Made by a program: the position numbers and the translations under genes. The notes under the pieces were generated by a model. That model was given only the letters and a program-made list of their open reading frames with translations. It was not told the origin of the DNA and ran no database searches. A stretch of DNA of 64,000 nt from JAJFJD01 sp965228975 (GTDB lineage Bacteria; Pseudomonadota; Alphaproteobacteria; UBA8366). Numbering within the stretch: the first letter of the stretch is position 1; every line of letters begins with the position of its first letter. Below, in pieces: positions 35,278 to 44,038 of the stretch. The DNA is taken from contig OZ245851.1 of the NCBI GenBank assembly GCA_965228975.1, forward strand, positions 1,240,001-1,304,000, written 5' to 3'.

Positions 35278-36327
35278 ATGCGGAGCTTCAAGGTAACGGC
35301 GTTCGGCGGCGCCCTGACCGACATCCAATCCGAAACACCGGTGCCAACCGGTACGGAAGTGTTGTTGCGGATCGCCGCCTGCGGCGCATGCCACAGCGAC
35401 GTCCATATTCGGGACGGGTATTTCGACCTCGGATCGGAGGGTCGGATGGACTTGTCCCGTGGCGTACCGCTTCCCATGGCGCTGGGACATGAGATTGCCG
35501 GCGAGGTGGTCGGTGTTGGCGACGCCGCCGCCGAGCTGGCCGCCGTCGGCGATCGCCGCGTTGTTTACCCGTGGATCGGATGCGGGACCTGCGAGACTTG
35601 TTCTTCGGGGGACGAACAGCTCTGCCGAAGGCCGCGCAATCTCGGCGTCAATGTCGATGGCGGATACAGCGATCATGTCATCGTGCCGCATCCGCGTTAC
35701 CTCGTCCCGTTCGACCCTATTCCGGTTGTCGAGGCCTGCACCTACGCCTGTTCCGGCCTCACCGCGTTCGGCGCGCTGAAGAAACTCGGTAGGTTGGGGG
35801 AGGGCGATCCTTTGGTGATCGTCGGCGCGGGCGGCGTCGGGCTGGCGGCAGTGCGGCTCGCCGAAACGGTAGCCGGGGTCTCCGGATTCGCCGCGGATAT
35901 ATCGAGCGGCAGCCGCGACGCTGCGATGTCAGCCGGCGCGCGCGACGTCCTCGACCCGGGTGAGGCGGATGCCGCGCGACGGTTCGTGAAAGACACGGGC
36001 GGCGCGGCCGGCGTCGTCGATTTCGTCGGGTCGGCGGAATCGGCGCGTTTCGGCTTCGATATTCTACGGAAGGGCGGGAGTCTGGTGATCGTCGGCCTGT
36101 TCGGTGGAAGTCTTTCCCTTCCGGTACCGCATTTCCCCCTACGCGAGGTGACCGTGCGCGGATCCTACGTCGGATCGGTGGCGGAATTCCATGAATTGAT
36201 GGATTTTGCCCGGTCGGGGCGGATCGGTTCCGTGGCGGTTGAAGCGCGATCCCTGGATCAAGCCGATACGACGTTGTACGATTTGAAGAACGGTAGAGTT
36301 TCGGGTCGCGTGGTTCTCGTGCCGTAG
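35278..36327 (+). CDS. Zinc-dependent alcohol dehydrogenase
   Basis: A 349-residue MDR dehydrogenase, distinct from the one at 15884. Catalytic zinc ligands are C38 (GACHSD) and H71-E72 (GHEIAG); structural zinc ligands are C102, C105, C108 and C116. The coenzyme fold is VIVGAGGVGLAAVRLAE. Similarity is to NAD-dependent alcohol or cyclohexenyl-CoA dehydrogenases. It precedes a TauD-like dioxygenase by 48 bases on the same strand, so the two may be cotranscribed. Substrate unknown. Confidence 0.9.
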   Translation: MRSFKVTAFGGALTDIQSETPVPTGTEVLLRIAACGACHSDVHIRDGYFDLGSEGRMDLSRGVPLPMALGHEIAGEVVGVGDAAAELAAVGDRRVVYPWIGCGTCETCSSGDEQLCRRPRNLGVNVDGGYSDHVIVPHPRYLVPFDPIPVVEACTYACSGLTAFGALKKLGRLGEGDPLVIVGAGGVGLAAVRLAETVAGVSGFAADISSGSRDAAMSAGARDVLDPGEADAARRFVKDTGGAAGVVDFVGSAESARFGFDILRKGGSLVIVGLFGGSLSLPVPHFPLREVTVRGSYVGSVAEFHELMDFARSGRIGSVAVEARSLDQADTTLYDLKNGRVSGRVVLVP

Positions 36328-36375
36328 CGGCCGCGGTGATTGCCAAGCTCGGCGACGAACAGGAGAGAGTGTGCG

Positions 36376-37467
36376 ATGCCCACGGACCGATCCTCCATGA
36401 CGGGAACCGGAAGCTATCAGGGGACCGACGGTCCGATCGAGTCGCCGGCTGCGTGGTACGGACCCGAGATGGCGTCCCGTTCCGATTGGGTATTCTCATT
36501 GACCGCAGAGCATTTGGCGGAAATCGATGCGGCCCTCCGGGTGAGCGAGCGGAATTGCCCGCGCATCATCGACATTACCAAGGCCGATTTCCCGCTTCCG
36601 ACACTTGCGCCAACGCTCCTGGAACTGCGGACCGATGTCATGGATGGCCGTGCCTTTACATTGATCCGGAGCATTCCGGTCGACACGTATACGAAAGAAG
36701 AAGCGGCGCGAATCTATTTTGGCATCGGCGCGCATCTTGGATCGCTGCGGTCGCAGAACGGCGAGGGCCATGTTCTGGGTCATGTCTGCGACGTGGGGTA
36801 CGACCATCATCACAACCACAACCAGCGGGGATACCGGGCCCCGGGCAAACTGGAATTCCACACGGACTCCGTGGACATCGTCGGATTGTTCTGTCTGCGC
36901 CCGGCGATGAAGGGAGGCGCCAGCAAGATCGTCAGTTCCATCACCGTCCACAACGAAATATGGAAACGACGGCCCGACCTGGCGCCATTGATGTTCGAAC
37001 CGATCTACCGGGATCGGCGCGGCGAGGTGCCGGAGGGAAAGGACCCTTGGTGGATCATGCCGATCTTCCAATGGTACGGGGGCCGTCTATTCAGCCATTA
37101 TTCCGGCACGTATATCCGGTCGGCGCAGCGGTTCGGCGAGGTGCCGCGCTTTACCGAGGCGCAGTTGGAACTGCTCGACCTGATCGACGAGATCGTGAAC
37201 GATCCCGCGATTTTCATGCGGATGGAGTTTGGCGCCGGCGATATGCAGTTCCTCTGTAACCATCACATCTTTCACGCCAGGGACAGTTACGAGGATTGGC
37301 CTAGCCCGGAACGGCGCCGGTATCTGCTGCGGCTTTGGGTCTGCCCGCCGGATGGGCCGTCGATGCCACCCGCCTTTGCGGAGCGGTACGGCTCGATCGA
37401 TGTGGGCGATCGCGGCGGCATTATCGTGCCGGGAACCCAATTGCAGGCACCCCTGACGCCGATCTGA
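36376..37467 (+). CDS. TauD/TfdA-family Fe(II)/2-oxoglutarate dioxygenase
   Basis: A 363-residue oxygenase. The iron ligands are H162 and D164 (FHTDSVDIVG) and H300 (CNHHIFHARDSYEDW); the arginine of RRRYLLRLWVCPP binds 2-oxoglutarate. The ATG at 36376 follows AGGAGAG. The family hydroxylates sulfonates, herbicides, carnitine precursors and other small acids; this branch is longer than TauD and has a His-rich loop (DHHHNHNQ). The substrate cannot be named. Confidence 0.9.
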   Translation: MPTDRSSMTGTGSYQGTDGPIESPAAWYGPEMASRSDWVFSLTAEHLAEIDAALRVSERNCPRIIDITKADFPLPTLAPTLLELRTDVMDGRAFTLIRSIPVDTYTKEEAARIYFGIGAHLGSLRSQNGEGHVLGHVCDVGYDHHHNHNQRGYRAPGKLEFHTDSVDIVGLFCLRPAMKGGASKIVSSITVHNEIWKRRPDLAPLMFEPIYRDRRGEVPEGKDPWWIMPIFQWYGGRLFSHYSGTYIRSAQRFGEVPRFTEAQLELLDLIDEIVNDPAIFMRMEFGAGDMQFLCNHHIFHARDSYEDWPSPERRRYLLRLWVCPPDGPSMPPAFAERYGSIDVGDRGGIIVPGTQLQAPLTPI

Positions 37468-37500
37468 GTGGATTGTCCAAGGAATCGGCCGGGCACGTTT

Positions 37501-37540
37501 TCATAACGAAAAGAGGCGCCGCGGCGGGGCCGGGCGCCTC
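37501..37540 (-). terminator. Intrinsic terminator of the Cys-repeat peptide gene
   Basis: An 8-bp stem GAGGCGCC with its complement closes a 12-base GC-rich loop; on the - strand a TTTTCGTTATG tail follows. It lies 26 bases after the stop codon. Confidence 0.8.
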
Positions 37541-37565
37541 CATCGTCACGAAACGTCGTGCGGTC

Positions 37566-37814
37566 TTACTTCTTCGCCTTGCAGGGGTTGCAGGGCTTAC
37601 AGGCCGCTTTCGCCTTACAGGGGCTGCAAGCCGCTTTCGCCTTGCAGGGGTTGCAGGGCTTACAGGCCGCTTTCGCCTTACAAGGGTTGCAAGCCTTGCA
37701 CGCCGCCAATTGGATCGACGCCGGCGCATCGGCGGCGGAAACGGCGGTCGGCAGGGCGACGGCCGTGGCGGCGAGAGCGGCAACACTCAACGTGGTAACG
37801 GTTTTCTTAAGCAT
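37566..37814 (-). CDS. Exported cysteine-repeat peptide, putative metal-binding
   Basis: An 82-residue precursor with signal peptide MLKKTVTTLSVAALAATAVA (cleavage near VSAADAP). The mature part from residue 39 is built of CKxCNPCKAKAAC units and contains 14 cysteines and many lysines but no histidine. The DNA repeat period is 63 bases (21 codons), with near-identical copies from 37573 and 37636. The ribosome binding site AGGAGGC is strong, and a terminator follows. The regular CxxC/CNPC pattern suggests binding of soft metals or a redox buffer in the periplasm. No MNIO/DUF692 maturase, which often accompanies Cys-rich bufferins, is in the window. Confidence 0.75.
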   Translation of the reverse strand: MLKKTVTTLSVAALAATAVALPTAVSAADAPASIQLAACKACNPCKAKAACKPCNPCKAKAACSPCKAKAACKPCNPCKAKK

Positions 37815-37985
37815 GGAAGCCTCCTGAAAATTGAATTGCGGCTACATACCAGGGCGCAGCCTTGATGATTGGAATCGGTATCCAATTACAGCGGCGTCCC
37901 GCCATGGGCGCGAATCAAATTAAGGACTGTCGCTTCAACTTCTTGTGAAGCGGGATGGCGCGGAAAAGAAGGCGCAAAAGGGGTA

Positions 37986-38273
37986 TTACTCGACGGCTTT
38001 CCGGCCTTGTTCGGTGAGTTTGCAGACCAGCCAGTCGGGTTTGATCGGGTTCTCGAACCAGGGTTCGGCCCAGCCTTGATCCAGGCAACTCCGGATCGTC
38101 CGCTCGTTGATGCGGCGGCCCGTCTGGTCGAACAACGGCAGCTTGCCTCCGGGTTGCGTCAATCCCCGGCGCAGCCACGCGCTCTGGGCGGCGGAGGGCC
38201 GCGCCGATGCTTTGCGTCTTGGCGTTGTCTTGACGGATTGCGCGGAAGTATCGCGAGTCTTGGCCTCAACCAT
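37986..38273 (-). CDS. Conserved alphaproteobacterial hypothetical protein
   Basis: A 95-residue protein. The start at 38273 follows AGGGG repeats. The N-terminal 30 residues are basic and low in complexity; the C-terminal part (WLRRGLTQPGGKLPLFDQTGRRINERTIRSCLDQGWAEPWFENPIKPDWLVCKLTEQGRKAVE) is compact and resembles winged-helix parts with a closing Leu-Thr-x-x-Gly-Arg. I recognise the pattern as a conserved hypothetical protein family but know no function. It is divergent from cutA. Confidence 0.7.
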   Translation of the reverse strand: MVEAKTRDTSAQSVKTTPRRKASARPSAAQSAWLRRGLTQPGGKLPLFDQTGRRINERTIRSCLDQGWAEPWFENPIKPDWLVCKLTEQGRKAVE

Positions 38274-38402
38274 CCCCTGTTCCCCTGATGGTGCAGTCTT
38301 GTTTTTTGGTTGGTCGCTTCTGCGATCTTGCTTCCCGCGATGGTAGGATAGAAAGAGGGGTGCGCCAAGGCGCCGGCGGGTAATTTGGAGGTAATCCTGA
38401 AA

Positions 38403-38729
38403 ATGAAGGGCTGTTTCGTCTATATCACCGCGTCCGATCGTGAAGAGGCGCGGCGTCTCGCACATGCGCTCGTCGAGAGCCGGCTCGCGGCCTGCGCCAA
38501 TGTTTTCGACGGCATGACATCGGTCTATCGTTGGGAAGGGGCGGTGCAGGAAAGCGACGAGGCGGTCTTGATCGCCAAGACCCGCGAAGACCTTGTTCCG
38601 GCCCTGACCGAAAAGATTCAGGCACTCCATAGTTACGATTGCCCTTGCGTGGTCTCGTTGCCGCTGACCGGCGGGAGCGAGGATTTCCTGGCATGGATCG
38701 CTGCGGAAACCGGAGAACGATCGGCGTGA
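38403..38729 (+). CDS. cutA: Divalent-cation tolerance protein CutA
   Basis: A 108-residue trimeric protein of the CutA1 family, related to PII proteins in fold and linked to copper tolerance in E. coli. Family features are VYITASDREEARRLAHALVESRLAACANVFDGMTSVYRWEG and the C-terminal HSYDCPCVVSLPLTGGSEDFLAWI. GGAGG lies 11 bases upstream of the ATG; an upstream TTG (38385) would add six residues. Confidence 0.95.
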   Translation: MKGCFVYITASDREEARRLAHALVESRLAACANVFDGMTSVYRWEGAVQESDEAVLIAKTREDLVPALTEKIQALHSYDCPCVVSLPLTGGSEDFLAWIAAETGERSA

Positions 38730-38903
38730 CGCGCGGGCGCGCTCGGCCGCAACCCAAAATTTTTGCATAACAACTGTGCCGCGCCGTTGCTTGCCGCACC
38801 GGGATCGTCCTGGCAGATTGTCGGCGGCCCACGCTTAGGGGCCAAACACCTGTCGTGTCCGTGACCGTGATTGGCGAGGGGACGACTTGCGGGAGATCGG
38901 CCG

Positions 38904-40106
38904 ATGACGAACGTTTCTGCGCGTCTGTCTTTATTGTTCGCCAATATCGGGCATTTCTACATCCATCTCTTCACCGCGTTCTATGCGGTGATCGTGCTGC
39001 AGCTCGAGCGAGACTGGACCCTTTCCTACGAGGAATTACTGCGGCTCTGGACTTGGGGAGCATTGCTTGTCGGTGTAATGGCGTTGCCGGCCGGTCGGTT
39101 GGGCGACAAGTTCACCGCGCGGGTGATGATGACCGTGTTCTTTATCGGTATGGGAACCTCGTCGATCATTTGCGGGCTGATTGAGGGTCCGACAGCGATG
39201 ATGTTGGGTCTTTCGGCGCTCGGCGTCTTCGCTGCGATCTACCATCCGGTCGGTATTCCGTGGTTGATCCGGAACGCGGAAAACAACACCGGCAAGATCT
39301 TGGCGGTGAACGGTATTTTCGGCAGCTTCGGGACGGCCGGTGCCGGAATCGTCGCCGGTACGCTGATCGCGGGGTTCGGCTGGCGGGCCGCATTCATCGT
39401 GCCGGGAGTCATCTGCCTGTTGACCGGGTTGGCGATGTTGTATTGCGTCGTGGCTGGCAAGATGTCCGCCGCGCCGCCGCAAAAAGCGCCACAAAGACCG
39501 CAGAGCCGCGGCGATACGGTACGTGTTTTTATCGGGCTGGTGGGCGCGATGTTCGTCGGCTCGGTGACCTACAACGTGATGCAAAACGGCTTGCCGAAAA
39601 TGTTCTCGGAAGAGCTTGGCGACATCGTCGGCAGCGATCCGATGGTGGCCGGACTGCTGACATCCTTCGTCTTCGTGACGGGGGGACTGATGCAACTGGT
39701 CGGGGGGTATCTGGCGGACAGGCTGGCCCTCAAGAAGGTCTATCTGTTGTGCTGGTTCTGCCAGATGATCTTCGTCTCGTTGACTGCTGCGATCGCCGGC
39801 ATCGGCCTGGTCGGCATCGCCGCCCTGGCCCTGATGGCGAATGTGGCCTCGCAGCCCGCGGAAAACATGATGCTGGCGCGGTATGCGCCTGAGAAACATC
39901 ACGGTATCGCCTTCGGCAGCAAATTCGTTCTGTCCTTCCTGTGTGGTCCACTCGCGATCCAGGCCATCGCTTTCGTGCGGGAAGCCACAGGCAGCATGTC
40001 TTGGTTGTTTGGCGGATTGGGAGCTGCCGGCGTATTGGTGGTTCTGCTGATCTTGGCGTTGCCGTCGTCCGATCAGGACAAGCCGGCCTCGGCGCCCGCG
40101 GAGTAG
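38904..40106 (+). CDS. Major facilitator superfamily transporter
   Basis: A 400-residue permease with twelve predicted membrane segments. The MFS loop 2-3 motif is seen as LPAGRLGDKFTARVMM. The start at 38904 follows GGGAG. The C-terminal half repeats the pattern (GGYLADRLALKKVYLL). Similar to permeases related to fosmidomycin-resistance (Fsr) type by its opening FANIGHFYIHLFTAFYAVIV. Substrate unknown. Confidence 0.9.
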   Translation: MTNVSARLSLLFANIGHFYIHLFTAFYAVIVLQLERDWTLSYEELLRLWTWGALLVGVMALPAGRLGDKFTARVMMTVFFIGMGTSSIICGLIEGPTAMMLGLSALGVFAAIYHPVGIPWLIRNAENNTGKILAVNGIFGSFGTAGAGIVAGTLIAGFGWRAAFIVPGVICLLTGLAMLYCVVAGKMSAAPPQKAPQRPQSRGDTVRVFIGLVGAMFVGSVTYNVMQNGLPKMFSEELGDIVGSDPMVAGLLTSFVFVTGGLMQLVGGYLADRLALKKVYLLCWFCQMIFVSLTAAIAGIGLVGIAALALMANVASQPAENMMLARYAPEKHHGIAFGSKFVLSFLCGPLAIQAIAFVREATGSMSWLFGGLGAAGVLVVLLILALPSSDQDKPASAPAE

Positions 40107-40269
40107 GCCGTTCGGATATTAGCCCCTTCGGACAGGGTCATTTACCACCTATTGCGCATCCGAACGCTTGGTTTCAACGCGGTTCTGAGCTACCGTTTTG
40201 GCGTTCAGACGGGCGATTCGCCATGCGCCCGAATTGTTGCTCCATCCCGGGGCTGGGAGGCTGAACCGA

Positions 40270-41136
40270 ATGACAATGAAGACAATTCTAATTCCGATCG
40301 AGGAAAGCGACGGCTTGCCCTCGATGCTTGAGACCGCGCTGCTGACCGCGCAGATGTTCGGCAGCTATGTCGAGGGGCTCTATTACCAGCCGACGTCGGC
40401 CGGCGCGATGGTCGTCGCGGGCGAAGGGTTGGTGGTGACGACGCCCGAGCTCGTGGAAAGCGTCGAACGCCAGGATCGCGATCGCCGGGAACGCGTCCAT
40501 AGTCAGTTCAACAATTTCATGGAGCGCAAGGGCGTATCGATGGTCGATCCCAGCGCCAATCCGACGAACGCTCCGGTTGCCGCCTGGGTCGAGGAGGAGT
40601 CGCCCAATTCTGAAATTGTCGGCACGCGCAGCCGGGTCTTCGACATTACCGTGGTCTCGCGCCCGGTGAAGGGGGCTAATATCGCGGCGATGAGCATCCT
40701 GGAGGCGGCCTTATTCGAAGGTGGCCGCCCGATCCTGATTGCTCCGCCGACGCCGCCGGAAAAGCTGGGCGATAACATCGTCATCGCCTGGAATGGCAGC
40801 ACCGAGACGGCGCGGACCGTGGCGTTCTCGATGCCCTTCCTGGTCAAGGCGAAGGCGGTCACGGTGATCGCCATCGACGGTTTCGGTGTCGCCGGACCGA
40901 GCACGGCGGAAGTCGCCCGTCAGCTCCAGCGCAACGGAATTCCGGCGGTCCATAAGGATTGCCCCGCGCTCAACCGCAATCCGGGCCGGGCCTTCCTGGA
41001 GGAAGCGGCCGATCTGGGCGCGGACCTTCTGGTGAAAGGGGCTTACACGCAGAGCCGCGTGCGCCAGATGATCTTCGGCGGGGCAACGGACCATATTCTA
41101 TCGAACGCGACGATCCCGGTGCTGATGTCGCATTAG
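40270..41136 (+). CDS. Universal stress protein, two Usp domains
   Basis: A 288-residue cytosolic protein with two UspA-type alpha/beta domains. The first begins KTILIPIEESDGLPSMLETALLTAQMFG; the second begins NIVIAWNGSTETARTVAFSMPFL and ends LLVKGAYTQSRVRQMIFGGATDHILSNATIPVLMSH. The start at 40270 follows GGGAGG. It is followed by a strong terminator, so it ends its transcript. Confidence 0.92.
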   Translation: MTMKTILIPIEESDGLPSMLETALLTAQMFGSYVEGLYYQPTSAGAMVVAGEGLVVTTPELVESVERQDRDRRERVHSQFNNFMERKGVSMVDPSANPTNAPVAAWVEEESPNSEIVGTRSRVFDITVVSRPVKGANIAAMSILEAALFEGGRPILIAPPTPPEKLGDNIVIAWNGSTETARTVAFSMPFLVKAKAVTVIAIDGFGVAGPSTAEVARQLQRNGIPAVHKDCPALNRNPGRAFLEEAADLGADLLVKGAYTQSRVRQMIFGGATDHILSNATIPVLMSH

Positions 41137-41163
41137 TGGGTCAAGTCGCTGAGGCCTAGAAGC

Positions 41164-41195
41164 GAAACGACGCCGGAAACCGGCGTCGTTTTTTT
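41164..41195 (+). terminator. Intrinsic terminator of the universal stress protein gene
   Basis: An 11-bp stem AACGACGCCGG / CCGGCGTCGTT with loop AAA, followed by a run of T. On the - strand a shorter T tail also exists, so it may serve the convergent CBS gene. Confidence 0.94.
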
Positions 41196-41221
41196 GTGCG
41201 GTCGATGGGTATGCGGTTGCG

Positions 41222-41653
41222 CTAGCCCGCCGAGATGTACTGCTTTAGCGCCTCGGATTCATGCTCGATTTCCGAAATGCGTTGCTTCACCACATCGCCG
41301 ATCGAGATGACGCCGCTGAGCGAATCGCCATCGACCACGGGCAAGTGTCGAATGCGCTGGTCGGTCATGAGCTGCATGACCTGATCGATGCTGTCATTCG
41401 ACGTGCATGTGATGACCGGGCTGGTCATCAACTCGTCGACTCGCATCGACAGGCAGGTGTCCTGATGGCGCGAGACGCCGCGCACGATATCCCGCTCCGA
41501 GATGATTCCCACAATCTCTCCGGACGCATGTTTCACCAGTGCCGCGCCGATCCGATTTTCATGCAGTATCTGAGCGGCTTTAGAGATCGGGTCCGCCGGC
41601 TCTACGGCGATGACGGTATCGCCTTTCTTCTTCAGGATGGTATCGACATACAT
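41222..41653 (-). CDS. Protein of two CBS domains
   Basis: A 143-residue protein made of a CBS pair, a module that binds adenine nucleotides. The first domain has VIAVEPADPISKAAQILHENRIGAALVKHASGEIVGIISERDIVRG, the second MTSPVITCTSNDSIDQVMQLMTDQRIRHLPVVDGDSLSGVISIGDVV. The start at 41653 follows AAGGAGAAACC. It is convergent with the universal stress gene. Target unknown. Confidence 0.92.
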   Translation of the reverse strand: MYVDTILKKKGDTVIAVEPADPISKAAQILHENRIGAALVKHASGEIVGIISERDIVRGVSRHQDTCLSMRVDELMTSPVITCTSNDSIDQVMQLMTDQRIRHLPVVDGDSLSGVISIGDVVKQRISEIEHESEALKQYISAG

Positions 41654-41933
41654 GGGTTTCTCCTTAAATCCCCAATGCCGCCGAACCGGTCCAGAGCATC
41701 CACCCTTGCCCCGGCACGTTTGTCCGGCGGGCAATTTCTCTCGTCTAATTGGTAATATGATGCGCTTAGATAGTGGCGAGAGCAAGAAAGTTCACGGATT
41801 CGAGGCGGATCGGCCCTCCGGTCGATCGCCAAGAAAATTGGCTAATAGATTGTATTAACGCAATTTTCAAGCAATAGCGCGCGCAGCGGTTTGGTTTATG
41901 AATTAATTCCCGTCGCCCGCGCGGCCGTGGGAA

Positions 41934-42836
41934 CTAACCGATATCGATGTCGAGTCCGATATCGAGGGCCCTCACGCTATGGGTCAGGGCGCCGGAGGAA
42001 ATCAGGTCGACGCCGGTGGCCGCGACCGCGGCGACCGTTTCGGGCGTGATGCCGCCCGATGCTTCGACGAGCATGCGGCCCGCGACCTTCTCGACGGCCT
42101 TGCGCATCGTCGGATGGTCCATGTTGTCGAGCATGACCGCGTCGACGCCGAGCGGGATCAATACGTCCAACTGTTCCAGCGTATCCACCTCGACCTGGAT
42201 CTTGACCATATGGCCAGCGCGCTGGCGGACGCGGTTGACGGCCTCGGCGATACCGCCGGCGAGGGCGACGTGGTTGTCCTTGATCAGCACGGCGTCGTCC
42301 AGGCCGAAACGGTGGTTCATGCCGCCGCCGACACGGACGGCGTATTTCTCCAGCGCGCGAAGCCCTGGCGTCGTTTTCCGTGTGCAGATGATATGGGCGT
42401 CGTGTCCCTGGATCGCCTCGACCATGCGGGCCGTGGCGGTGGCGACGCCGCACAAGCGGCCGAGGAAGTTCAATGCAACGCGTTCACCGGTAAGGATCGC
42501 ACGCGCCGGGCCATCGACCCGGGCGAGCCGGCTGCCCGCCGCGACGGAAGCGCCGTCCGGGTGTTCCACTGAAACGCGCACGGTATCGTCCAGCATCCGA
42601 AAGGCGGCGATGGCGACGTCGAGACCGGCGACGACGCCGGCCTTGCGCGCTGCAAGCGATGCGGTGGCAACGCTCTCCGAGGAGACGACCCCGTCGGTGG
42701 TCAGATCGCCTGCGCGACCGAGATCTTCCTCCAGCGCGGCGCGCACGACGTCTTCGTATTGGATACGGTGCAAGGGGAGATGCGATGGCTCCGCCTCGGC
42801 GCCGGGAAAGGTTTTTACGAGTTTGATCTCGGTCAT
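41934..42836 (-). CDS. nadC: Nicotinate-nucleotide pyrophosphorylase (carboxylating)
   Basis: NadC converts quinolinate and PRPP to nicotinate mononucleotide with CO2 release, the third step of de novo NAD synthesis. The 300-residue protein has EDLGRAGDLTTDG, LNFLGRLCGVATATARMV, CTRKTTPGLRALEKYAVRVGGGMNHRFGLDDAVLIKDNH and the C-terminal EASGGITPETVAAVAATGVDLISSGALTHS. Its ATG overlaps the nadA stop codon by one base (TAATG), so translation is coupled. Confidence 0.97.
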   Translation of the reverse strand: MTEIKLVKTFPGAEAEPSHLPLHRIQYEDVVRAALEEDLGRAGDLTTDGVVSSESVATASLAARKAGVVAGLDVAIAAFRMLDDTVRVSVEHPDGASVAAGSRLARVDGPARAILTGERVALNFLGRLCGVATATARMVEAIQGHDAHIICTRKTTPGLRALEKYAVRVGGGMNHRFGLDDAVLIKDNHVALAGGIAEAVNRVRQRAGHMVKIQVEVDTLEQLDVLIPLGVDAVMLDNMDHPTMRKAVEKVAGRMLVEASGGITPETVAAVAATGVDLISSGALTHSVRALDIGLDIDIG

Positions 42837-43855
42837 TAGCTCAGCTCCAACATCCGTTCGACCGCGCGCCGCGCGCGACCGGCGACCGCAGGGTCGATCT
42901 CCACGCGAGGTTCCAGGGTCTGCAGCGATTCCAGTATGTTCGGCAGGGTAATTTTCTTCATGTGCGGGCACAGATTGCAGGGCCGGACGAATTCGACGTC
43001 CGGACACTCCACCGCCACGTTGTCGCTCATGGAACACTCGGTCACCATGAGAACCCGCTTCGGCCGCTTGGTATCGACAAAGTCGATCATGCCCGCGGTC
43101 GACCCGACGAAATCGACGGCGTCCAGCACATCCGGCGGACATTCGGGATGGGCGATGACGACCACGTCTTCGAAATTCTTGCGGTAGTCATTGATCTCCG
43201 CGCCGGTGAAGCGCTCATGGACTTCGCAGTGTCCTTTCCAGGCGATCACTTCCACGTCGGTCTGGCTGGCGACGTAACGGGCGAGATACTCGTCCGGCAG
43301 GAAGACGATCTTGTCGGTGTCCAGCGCCTCGACGATCTTGAGGGCGTTGCCCGAGGTCACGCAGACATCGCATTCGGCCTTTACCTCGGCGGTGGTGTTC
43401 ACATAGGTGACGATGGGCACGCCGGGATACTTCTCGCGCAGCAGCCGCACGTCCGCGCCTGTGATCGAGTCCGCGAGCGAGCATCCGGCCGAGGCATCGG
43501 GGATAATGACGGTCTTGTCCGGGTTCAACAGTTTCGCGGTCTCGGCCATGAAATGCACGCCGGCCAAGACGATGACGTCGGCGTCGACGGTGACGGCCTC
43601 GCGGGCGAGGGCCAGTGAATCGCCGACCACGTCAGAGACGCAATGGAAGATTTCCGGCGTCTGGTAGTTGTGCGCCAGAACGATCGCGTTGCGTTCCTTC
43701 TTCAGCCGGTTGATGGCGTCCACATAGGGAGCGTGGAACGGCCATTCGATTTCCGGGATCACGCGGGCGACCCTGTCGTACAACGGCGCCGTCGCGGCCG
43801 CGACCTCGGCGGTGTAGTCGAGCGTCGTCTGATCGAGCACTGCGGTTGAACTCAT
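42836..43855 (-). CDS. nadA: Quinolinate synthase
   Basis: NadA condenses iminoaspartate with dihydroxyacetone phosphate to quinolinate, using a [4Fe-4S] cluster. The 339-residue protein has LAHNYQTPEIFHCVSDVVGDSLALAR and AGVHFMAETAKLLNPDKTVIIPDASAGCSLADSI; cluster cysteines are in the conserved SAGCSLAD, the mid-protein VAHPECPPDVL and the C-terminal PCNLCPHMKKITL. AAGGATTAGGTC precedes the ATG. nadB is not adjacent, unlike many alphaproteobacterial nadABC operons. Two operator palindromes lie upstream. Confidence 0.97.
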   Translation of the reverse strand: MSSTAVLDQTTLDYTAEVAAATAPLYDRVARVIPEIEWPFHAPYVDAINRLKKERNAIVLAHNYQTPEIFHCVSDVVGDSLALAREAVTVDADVIVLAGVHFMAETAKLLNPDKTVIIPDASAGCSLADSITGADVRLLREKYPGVPIVTYVNTTAEVKAECDVCVTSGNALKIVEALDTDKIVFLPDEYLARYVASQTDVEVIAWKGHCEVHERFTGAEINDYRKNFEDVVVIAHPECPPDVLDAVDFVGSTAGMIDFVDTKRPKRVLMVTECSMSDNVAVECPDVEFVRPCNLCPHMKKITLPNILESLQTLEPRVEIDPAVAGRARRAVERMLELS

Positions 43856-43907
43856 GACCTAATCCTTTTCAGGAGGATGGATAAGCGTCATCGGATGAGT
43901 GTCATAT

Positions 43908-43924
43908 ATGCTCATTATGAGCAT
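43908..43924. promoter_or_regulatory. NadQ-type operator 1
   Basis: A perfect 17-base palindrome ATGCTCATTATGAGCAT, of form ATGCTC-N5-GAGCAT, 53 bases upstream of nadA. It is the stronger of two copies. Confidence 0.7.
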
Positions 43925-43935
43925 TTTCAATATTA

Positions 43936-43952
43936 ATGCTCGCACAGAGCAT
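43936..43952. promoter_or_regulatory. NadQ-type operator 2
   Basis: A second ATGCTC-N5-GAGCAT element (spacer GCACA), centred 28 bases from the first. The near-integral helical spacing suits cooperative binding. Confidence 0.65.
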
Positions 43953-44038
43953 TTCTGAAGTCAAGAAAATGTCACGGAGGAATTTACAAGCGATGAAGAA
44001 GAAGGGATTTCGCGCCGGCGAACGCGTGCCGGTTCGGG

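Noticed and set aside
37573..37683. Direct repeats that might suggest a CRISPR array
   Set aside because: The repeats are in frame, 63 bases apart, and encode the Cys-rich peptide; there are no spacers or cas genes.
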